This document shows, one piece after another, positions 58,186 to 64,000 of a stretch of DNA of 64,000 nucleotides (within the stretch, counting starts at the first letter, position 1; every line of letters begins with the position of its first letter). The DNA comes from an uncultured Roseburia sp. (GTDB lineage Bacteria; Bacillota; Clostridia; Lachnospirales; Lachnospiraceae): contig UQNW01000008.1 of the NCBI GenBank assembly GCA_900542495.1, positions 1 to 64,000 of the forward strand, written 5' to 3'. The notes beneath the pieces were generated by a model, which was not told the origin of the DNA, ran no database searches, and worked only from the letters and a program-made list of their open reading frames with translations. A program made the position numbers and the translations under genes.

Positions 58186-58614
58186 ATGTCAGTATTAAAT
58201 ATAAAACAGATTATGGAGATCCTTCCACACCGACAGCCCATGCTTTTGCTTGATTCCATTGAGGAAATCGAATATGGTGTGCGCGCTGTGGCAAAAAAAT
58301 GTGTCAGCTATAATGAACCGTATTTTGCAGGACATTTTCCACAGGAGCCGGTAATGCCGGGGGTGCTGATCGTGGAAGCACTGGCGCAGACTGGGGCAGT
58401 GGCAATTCTCGGAAAAGAAGAAAACCGCGGAAAAACAGCCTATTTTGCAACGATCAATTCGGCAAAATTCAAACGAAAAGTAGTGCCGGGAGATGTTCTG
58501 ACTTTAGAGACAGAGATCATAAAACAAAAAGGCGCAATCGGCATTGGAAAGGCAGTTGCCAAAGTCGGTGATGAAACAGCCTGCATTGCAGAACTTACAT
58601 TTGCAGTCGAGTGA
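58186..58614 (+). CDS. fabZ: 3-hydroxyacyl-ACP dehydratase
   Basis: A 142-residue hot-dog enzyme. LPHRQPMLLLDSIEEIEYG and FAGHFPQEPVMPGVLIVEAL hold the catalytic His and Glu. AAGGAG precedes ATG 58186. In streptococci accB and accC surround fabZ; here they are absent. Confidence 0.94.
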   Translation: MSVLNIKQIMEILPHRQPMLLLDSIEEIEYGVRAVAKKCVSYNEPYFAGHFPQEPVMPGVLIVEALAQTGAVAILGKEENRGKTAYFATINSAKFKRKVVPGDVLTLETEIIKQKGAIGIGKAVAKVGDETACIAELTFAVE

Positions 58615-58629
58615 AAGAAGGAAAAAATT

Positions 58630-60405
58630 ATGCCAGCGATTTTGAGAAGAAGAAAGCTGATCTCACTAAAACCTGAAAATAAAAATGCTATAACTTACCG
58701 CGCAGAAGAAGTACAGGCGGAAATAATGACACCACCAATGCCAGAGCAGAAGGCAGGAAAGGTTTCCGGTGATACGGTGACTTGTCCGGCGTGCAGGCGG
58801 GAGGTGAACAAGGCAGAGGTAGAAAAAAACAAATACATCTGCTATGAGTGTGGCAGTTACTTCCGTGTGCGTACCAAAAACAGAATCCGTATGGTGGCAG
58901 ATGCCGGAACGTTTGAGCCGTGGTTTGAGTATCTGGAATCAGAAAATCCACTGGATTTCCCGGAATATGCACAGAAAGTGGAAGCAGCAAAAGAGAAAAC
59001 CGGACTTCATGAGGCGGTGACGATTGGACGCTGCAAAATTTATGGGGAGGAGACGGTGCTCGGTGTCTGCGACGCAAGATTTCTCATGAGCAGCATGGGA
59101 CATGTCGTCGGGGAGAAAATTGCGCTTGGTGTAGAACGTGCGACAGAATTAAAGCTCCCGGTAATTTTATTTTGCTGTTCCGGCGGAGCGAGGATGCAGG
59201 AGGGAATCATTTCGCTGATGCAGATGGCAAAAACCTCAGCAGCATTGAAAAAACATTCGGACGCAGGACTTCTGTATGTCCCGGTGCTGACAGACCCGAC
59301 AACCGGAGGCGTGACCGCAAGTTTTGCAATGCTGGGCGACATTATCCTTGCGGAGCCGGGCGCACTGATCGGATTTGCAGGACCGAGAGTAATCGAGCAG
59401 ACGATCGGGCAGAAACTTCCGGCTGGTTTCCAGCGTGCCGAGTTTCAGCTAGAACACGGTTTTGTGGATGCAATCGTGGAGAGAAAAGATTTAAAACTCA
59501 CATTGAACCGTATTTTGAAAATGCATGAGCGAAAAAGTGGATTTGCCAATTTCAATCCGCTGCGTATGGATGATAACTACGAGCCGACCGAGCTGATGCG
59601 GGAGCGCATGTCGAAAGCGAAAGCGTTGACACCATGGGAAAAAGTAAAGGCAGCAAGAAAAGTAGACCGCCCTTCTGCCACCGATTATATGGAACAGATT
59701 TTTGATGAATTTATGGAATTTCACGGTGACCGGTATTTCCGGGATGACCCGGCAATCGTGGGTGGAATCGCGTATTTAGACGGACAGCCTGTAACAGTGA
59801 TCGGGATTCAAAAGGGAAAAGATTTCAAAGACTGCATGAAACATAATTATGGTATGCCTTCTCCCGAAGGTTATCGGAAGGCAATTCGCCTGATGAAGCA
59901 GGCAGAAAAATTCGGACGGCCTGTTATTACGTTTGTAAATACAGCGGGTGCTTACTGTGGAATGGAAGCGGAGGAACGTGGACAGGGCGAGGCAATCGCA
60001 CGGAATCTCTATGAAATGTCTGCCTTAAAAGTACCGATCCTCTGCATTATGATCGGCGAGGGCGGAAGTGGTGGAGCACTTGCGCTCGCAGTCGGAAATG
60101 AGGTATGGATGCTCGAAAATGCGACTTATTGTGTTCTTTCACCGGAAGGTTTTGCGTCCATTCTGTGGAAAGACGGAAAGCGTGCAAAAGAAGCGAGTGA
60201 GATCATGAAAATCACGGCACAGGATTTAAAGGAGCTGCATGTCATCGAAAAGATTATCCCGGAATACGGCGTGGCAGATGCGAAAGCATGCGAATCCATT
60301 TCCCGTTATATGAAAGGAAATATGAAAAAATTCTTAGAACAGCAGAATGGAAAAACAGGAGAGCAGATCGCGAAAGAACGCTATGAACGATTCCGGAAAT
60401 TTTAG
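58630..60405 (+). CDS. Fused acetyl-CoA carboxylase carboxyltransferase (AccD-AccA)
   Basis: A 591-residue fusion of beta (AccD, ~50-310) and alpha (AccA, ~335-591) subunits. The AccD zinc ribbon is CPACRREV...YICYECGSYF; the oxyanion loops include LFCCSGGARMQEGI and PTTGGVTASFAMLGD. The AccA part shows HGDRYFRDDPAIVGGIAYLD, FVNTAGAYCGMEAEERGQGE and GEGGSGGALALAVGNEVWML. It moves CO2 from carboxybiotin to acetyl-CoA. The first ~50 residues have no AccD match. The biotin carrier and carboxylase (AccB, AccC) are not in this cluster. Confidence 0.92.
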   Translation: MPAILRRRKLISLKPENKNAITYRAEEVQAEIMTPPMPEQKAGKVSGDTVTCPACRREVNKAEVEKNKYICYECGSYFRVRTKNRIRMVADAGTFEPWFEYLESENPLDFPEYAQKVEAAKEKTGLHEAVTIGRCKIYGEETVLGVCDARFLMSSMGHVVGEKIALGVERATELKLPVILFCCSGGARMQEGIISLMQMAKTSAALKKHSDAGLLYVPVLTDPTTGGVTASFAMLGDIILAEPGALIGFAGPRVIEQTIGQKLPAGFQRAEFQLEHGFVDAIVERKDLKLTLNRILKMHERKSGFANFNPLRMDDNYEPTELMRERMSKAKALTPWEKVKAARKVDRPSATDYMEQIFDEFMEFHGDRYFRDDPAIVGGIAYLDGQPVTVIGIQKGKDFKDCMKHNYGMPSPEGYRKAIRLMKQAEKFGRPVITFVNTAGAYCGMEAEERGQGEAIARNLYEMSALKVPILCIMIGEGGSGGALALAVGNEVWMLENATYCVLSPEGFASILWKDGKRAKEASEIMKITAQDLKELHVIEKIIPEYGVADAKACESISRYMKGNMKKFLEQQNGKTGEQIAKERYERFRKF

Positions 60406-60447
60406 TACAATCGTCTAACTGTAGAAGTAAAGAAATGAGGAAACTCT

Positions 60448-61413
60448 ATGAACATAAAAATAACAGGAACAGGAAGCAGCCTTCCAAAACTTCGAATAAC
60501 GAATGAAGATCTAAGCAGGATCGTGGATACCTCGGATGAGTGGATTGCATCGCGAACCGGAATCAGAGCCAGACATATTGCGGTGGAGGAGACGACGACC
60601 GAAATGTCTGTGGAAGCAGCAGAGAGCGCGTTGAAAAGTGCAGGAATAGAAGCAGAGGATGTGGGAATCATCATTGCTGCGACAGTTTCCGCAGACAAAT
60701 ATCTTCCGGGACTTGCCTGTGAAGTGCAGAAAAATATAGGCGCAAAGCATGCAGTTGCATTTGACTTAAATGCGGCGTGTTCCGGTTTTCTTTTTGCCCT
60801 GAATACGGCAGCATTGTATTTAAAACAGGGAATCTATCAGCACGCACTCATCATTGGGGCGGAAACACTGTCGAAAATGGTGGACTGGACGGATCGGAGC
60901 ACCTGCGTCCTTTTCGGAGACGGTGCAGGTGCAGCCGTGTTAAGTGTCAGTGAGGAAAAAGGCATCTTATCCATGGTGCAGGGATCGGACGGAGCAAGAG
61001 GGGATGTCTTAAGCTGCGAGGCAAGAAAAGTGAACAACCCTTATAAAAAAAGTGACACGGCGCTTTCTTATGTTTCCATGAATGGACAGGAGGTATACCG
61101 TTTTGCCGTGAAAACAGTGCCGAAAGCAGTCTGTGAGGCGGTAGAGCGGGCAGGACTTAAATTGGAGGACATTGATCTGTTTTTATTGCATCAGGCAAAT
61201 TACAGGATCATCGAAGCGGTTTCAAAACGTCTTGGTCAGCCAATGAAAAAATTCCCAACAAATCTGGAGGAGTGTGGAAATATTTCTGCGGCGAGTGTGC
61301 CGATTTTGCTTGATAATGTCAATAATCATGGTATGATGACTAAAGGAATGAAAATAGTGCTGGCAGGTTTTGGCGCAGGCTTGACATGGGGAGCAGTCGT
61401 AATCGAGTGGTAG
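60448..61413 (+). CDS. fabH: 3-oxoacyl-ACP synthase III
   Basis: A 321-residue initiating condensing enzyme. Catalytic Cys is in DLNAACSGFLFAL, His in LFLLHQANYRIIEAV and Asn in EECGNISAASVPIL. ATG follows AAGAAATGAGGAAA. It starts chains from acetyl-CoA and malonyl-ACP. Confidence 0.95.
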   Translation: MNIKITGTGSSLPKLRITNEDLSRIVDTSDEWIASRTGIRARHIAVEETTTEMSVEAAESALKSAGIEAEDVGIIIAATVSADKYLPGLACEVQKNIGAKHAVAFDLNAACSGFLFALNTAALYLKQGIYQHALIIGAETLSKMVDWTDRSTCVLFGDGAGAAVLSVSEEKGILSMVQGSDGARGDVLSCEARKVNNPYKKSDTALSYVSMNGQEVYRFAVKTVPKAVCEAVERAGLKLEDIDLFLLHQANYRIIEAVSKRLGQPMKKFPTNLEECGNISAASVPILLDNVNNHGMMTKGMKIVLAGFGAGLTWGAVVIEW

Positions 61414-61497
61414 ACATCATTATGAAAGTGCCACATCAGACAGAAAAACGGTTTCATGGACAAGAGGATTGCCGGTCAGAAAACAGGAGCAGATCAG

Positions 61498-61950
61498 ATG
61501 ACAACAGACGAAACGTTAAATGAATTATTGGTCAGATTGTTTAAAGATATTATGGAGATTGAAGGAAAATGCCTTGTGACAGAAGAATTTAGGGATTTAA
61601 GTTACAACGATTTTCATGTGATTGAGGCAATCGGAGTCAATGAACCAAAAACAATGACAACCGTGGCAAAACTGATGAATGTCACGACCGGAACGCTGAC
61701 CAAGGCAATGGACGGGCTGACCAGAAAAGGCTATGTCATCCGGGAACGCAGCACGCAGGACAAGCGCGTGGTGTGGGTTTATCTGACAGACACCGGGAAA
61801 GCTGCTTACAAACATCATGAAGAGTTTCATCATGAGATGATCGCGCAGATCAAAGGCCAGCTTACCGAGCAGGAAACACCGATCTTAATCTATGCGCTGG
61901 CGAAGCTCGCCGATTATTTTCACCTCGTATACAAGGGCGAGGAGGAATAA
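61498..61950 (+). CDS. fabT: FabT-like MarR-family repressor of fatty-acid synthesis
   Basis: A 150-residue winged-helix protein: LSYNDFHVIEAIGVNEPKTM, TTVAKLMNVTTGTLTKAMDG and LTRKGYVIRERSTQDKRVVW resemble FabT, which with acyl-ACP represses fab genes. Start ATG 61498 has GGAG 8 nt upstream; ATG 61456 would add 14 residues. It is last in the operon rather than first as in streptococci. TTTGAnnnTCAAA sites lie before acpP. Confidence 0.85.
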   Translation: MTTDETLNELLVRLFKDIMEIEGKCLVTEEFRDLSYNDFHVIEAIGVNEPKTMTTVAKLMNVTTGTLTKAMDGLTRKGYVIRERSTQDKRVVWVYLTDTGKAAYKHHEEFHHEMIAQIKGQLTEQETPILIYALAKLADYFHLVYKGEEE

Positions 61951-61956
61951 ATCATA

Positions 61957-62003
61957 CAGGTTATTGCACCAGAATACAATTTTTAGTGCGATAACCTTTT
62001 TTA
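61957..62003 (+). terminator. Terminator of the fatty-acid operon
   Basis: AGGTTATTGCAC pairs with GTGCGATAACCT across a ~16-nt loop, followed by TTTTTTATT. Confidence 0.8.
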
Positions 62004-62161
62004 TTATAAATGGAACTGATAATAAATATAACTTGAAAATATAAAAAGTAAAATTCATTGATTTTTTTTATGCAAAATGAATAATTTGAAGTCGAATCCT
62101 GCAAAAAAATAGCTCAATCATTAGAAAACTTCACTAAATTAAAGGAATAAAGAAAAAAATA

Positions 62162-62190
62162 TTGCGTCTGCCGTCATTTTATACTAAAAT
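62162..62190 (+). promoter_or_regulatory. Probable gdhA promoter
   Basis: TTGCGT (62162-62167), 17-bp spacer, TAAAAT (62185-62190). The ~105-nt leader has a small hairpin GTGTCTG-AGAGCG-CAGATAC (near 62225-62244). No known riboswitch is recognised in it. The rest of the 62004-62299 gap holds nothing I can name. Confidence 0.5.
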
Positions 62191-62299
62191 GTACGTGTTG
62201 ATGAGAAAATCGCAACTGAAATTGGTGTCTGAGAGCGCAGATACAGGCGAAGCGGATATTAATGTGGTTGTAAATATTTTTTAAAAGGAGAATAAAAGA

Positions 62300-63658
62300 A
62301 TGGGATACGTTGATGAAGTACTCGCAAAAGTAAAAGAAAAAAATGCTTCAGAACCTGAATTTTTACAGGCTGTTGAAGAGGTATTAGAGTCTTTAAGACC
62401 TGTTATTGACGCAAATGAGGAATTGTACAGAAAAAATGCAATTCTTGAGAGAATCACAGAGCCAGACCGTCAGATCATGTTCCGTGTACCTTGGGTAGAC
62501 GACAACGGACAGGTTCAGGTAAACAGAGGATATCGTGTACAGTTCAACAATGCCATTGGACCATACAAGGGTGGTTTAAGACTTCACCCATCTGTAAACT
62601 TAGGAATTATCAAATTCTTAGGTTTTGAGCAGATTTTCAAGAACTCTCTTACAACACTTCCAATCGGTGGTGGTAAAGGTGGTTCTGACTTTGATCCAAA
62701 AGGAAAATCAGACAGAGAGATCATGGCATTCTGCCAGAGCTTTATGACAGAACTTTCTAAATACATCGGAGCAGATGTGGACGTACCAGCAGGTGATATC
62801 GGAACTGGTGCAAGAGAGATCGGATTTATGTTTGGCCAGTTCAAGAGAATCCGTGGTTCTTTCGAAGGTGTTCTTACCGGTAAAGGACTTACATACGGTG
62901 GATCTCTTGCCCGTACACAGGCTACAGGATATGGTTTATTATACCTGACAAATGCATTGTGGAAAGATCACGGCATGAGCCTTGAAGGCAAGACTGCTGC
63001 AGTTTCCGGTTCCGGTAACGTTGCGATCTACGCAATCGAGAAAGCACAGCAGTTAGGTGTAAAAGTTGTAACATGTTCTGATTCTACAGGATGGATTTAT
63101 GATCCGGAAGGAATCGATGTTGCATTATTAAAAGAAGTAAAAGAAGTAAAACGTGCACGTTTAACAGAGTACGCTGCTGCAAAACCATCTGCAGAATATC
63201 ATGCAAAACAGAATGGTGAGCACGGTGTATGGCAGTACAAAGTAGATTTAGCTCTTCCATGCGCAACTCAGAACGAGTTAGACATTGAGGATGCTAAGAT
63301 GTTAGTTGCAAACGGTGTTACATCTGTAACAGAGGGCGCTAACATGCCTACTACATTAGAGGCAACAAAATACTTACAGGAGAACGGCGTATTATTCGTA
63401 GGTGGTAAAGCTGCCAATGCCGGTGGTGTTGCTACATCTGCATTAGAGATGAGCCAGAACTCTGAGAGACTTCACTGGACATTCGAAGAAGTTGATGGAA
63501 AACTCAAAGGAATCATGGAGACAATCTACGCTAACATTTCTGATGCCGCTAAGAGATACAATGCAACAGTCGGCGGACAGACAGATTATGTTGCTGGTGC
63601 AAATATTGCGGGATTTGAGAAGGTTGTGGATGCTATGATTGCCCAGGGCGTGTGCTAA
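62300..63658 (+). CDS. gdhA: NADP-type glutamate dehydrogenase
   Basis: A 452-residue hexameric enzyme that makes glutamate from 2-oxoglutarate and ammonia. Signature GGLRLHPSVNLGIIKFLGFE and PIGGGKGGSDFDPKGKSDRE holds the catalytic Lys; DIGTGAREIGFMFGQ and the nucleotide-binding SGSGNVAIYAIEK are present, and GGKAANAGGVATSALEMSQN lies near the end. Length and residue pattern fit the E. coli-type NADP enzyme. AAAAGGAG precedes the ATG. Strong ribosome site and codon bias suggest high expression. Confidence 0.96.
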   Translation: MGYVDEVLAKVKEKNASEPEFLQAVEEVLESLRPVIDANEELYRKNAILERITEPDRQIMFRVPWVDDNGQVQVNRGYRVQFNNAIGPYKGGLRLHPSVNLGIIKFLGFEQIFKNSLTTLPIGGGKGGSDFDPKGKSDREIMAFCQSFMTELSKYIGADVDVPAGDIGTGAREIGFMFGQFKRIRGSFEGVLTGKGLTYGGSLARTQATGYGLLYLTNALWKDHGMSLEGKTAAVSGSGNVAIYAIEKAQQLGVKVVTCSDSTGWIYDPEGIDVALLKEVKEVKRARLTEYAAAKPSAEYHAKQNGEHGVWQYKVDLALPCATQNELDIEDAKMLVANGVTSVTEGANMPTTLEATKYLQENGVLFVGGKAANAGGVATSALEMSQNSERLHWTFEEVDGKLKGIMETIYANISDAAKRYNATVGGQTDYVAGANIAGFEKVVDAMIAQGVC

Positions 63659-63696
63659 TAAATTAGCAACAAATAAATAATTATTCAAAAATTGAG

Positions 63697-63738
63697 AACC
63701 CTACACATTGCAGGAAAACGCAAAAGTGTAGGGTTTTT
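63697..63738 (+). terminator. gdhA terminator
   Basis: AACCCTACAC (63697-63706) pairs perfectly with GTGTAGGGTT (63726-63735), followed by TTT. Confidence 0.9.
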
Positions 63739-64000
63739 GTGTTTTGCTAGATGCATGAAAATGCAGTAAAGTAAGCGGTTTATACATGAGAGAAGGAGAT
63801 AAGTTACAAGTAATATACATATAATATACGCGTAGTATACAAACGGTTTTGCATAATATACAAGGATGATTCGACTAAAATGTATTTTTATAAAATAGGG
63901 AAAAAACATAGCACAGGGTAATCAATGAAATTACGATTTATTTTGAACAAGAATTTTGAAATGGAGATTGTCGGTTTATGTAAATTGTGATACACTACCG
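63739..64000. other. A/T-rich end of the window, no gene assigned
   Basis: Several ATATAC-type motifs (TAATATACATATAATATACG, then ATAATATACAAGG) occur around 63810-63865. A 21-codon frame at 63924-63989 (starting MKLRFILNKN) has no ribosome site I trust and is not called. Confidence 0.4.

Noticed and set aside
63924..63989. A 21-codon frame at the window end
   Set aside because: No credible ribosome site, no family match and no conserved pattern.

Overview
The window looks like chromosome of a low-GC Lachnospiraceae gut bacterium (Roseburia/Agathobacter-like). Support: codon usage, the yaaR-holB-ricT-trmN6-rsmI core seen in Bacillota, a FabT/FabK-type fatty-acid cluster with fused AccDA, a CIRCE-controlled hsp20, a TPP riboswitch on thiT and sortase-type surface proteins. 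The genus is an inference from gene content, not from a search.

Layout. 1-4.9 kb is an eroded accessory zone: integrase tail, a Fic protein, remnants of a second Fic, a sigma factor, an acetyltransferase and a DUF4143 ATPase, then one intact DUF4143 ATPase. 4.9-16.5 kb carries a GH13 glycosidase, a MacB-like ABC exporter with a giant coiled-coil permease, a MATE pump, a HipBA toxin-antitoxin pair, a TetR regulator and a third, broken Fic gene. 16.7-23.1 kb has a sortase-anchored beta-helix surface protein, a Phd/ParE-type pair, a MarR-MATE operon with a perfect promoter and operator, a flavoprotein and an acetyltransferase. 23.1-28.1 kb is a cystine-type ABC uptake operon with two glutathionyl-hydroquinone-reductase-like genes (the second gutted) and a GNAT; it is preceded by a consensus promoter, a 29-codon leader peptide with six Cys codons, and a strong intrinsic terminator. 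28.1-34.9 kb has peptidases, a repeat-rich membrane protein, tRNA-Lys, hsp20 and trmB. 35-41.6 kb has a D,D-carboxypeptidase, an AbiEi/AbiEii-like pair, a MobA-MobB fusion and a PLP decarboxylase. 41.6-46.8 kb is the yaaR-holB-ricT-trmN6-lgt-rsmI housekeeping block. 46.8-53.5 kb has a broken MntA-HepT pair, CapA, an orphan 2TM-Nudix-like protein, a BlaI/M56 pair with a large symmetric operator, two large palindromic elements and thiT. 53.7-62 kb is acpP-fabK-fabD-fabG-fabF-fabZ-accDA-fabH-fabT, with FabT-like sites in front of acpP. gdhA closes the window.

The most interesting signals are: (1) a Cys/Met-codon leader peptide plus attenuator in front of a sulfur-amino-acid uptake operon; (2) a family of dispersed palindromes, including two ~180-220 bp elements that share a conserved core and a separate 282 bp hairpin; (3) an unusual number of genes that keep both ends but have lost their middle, several of them toxin, Fic or ATPase genes; (4) an orphan CBASS-effector-like 2TM-Nudix protein and an AbiE-like pair with a toxin lacking the usual catalytic motif. 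Functional calls come from motif recognition by eye; no database search was run.
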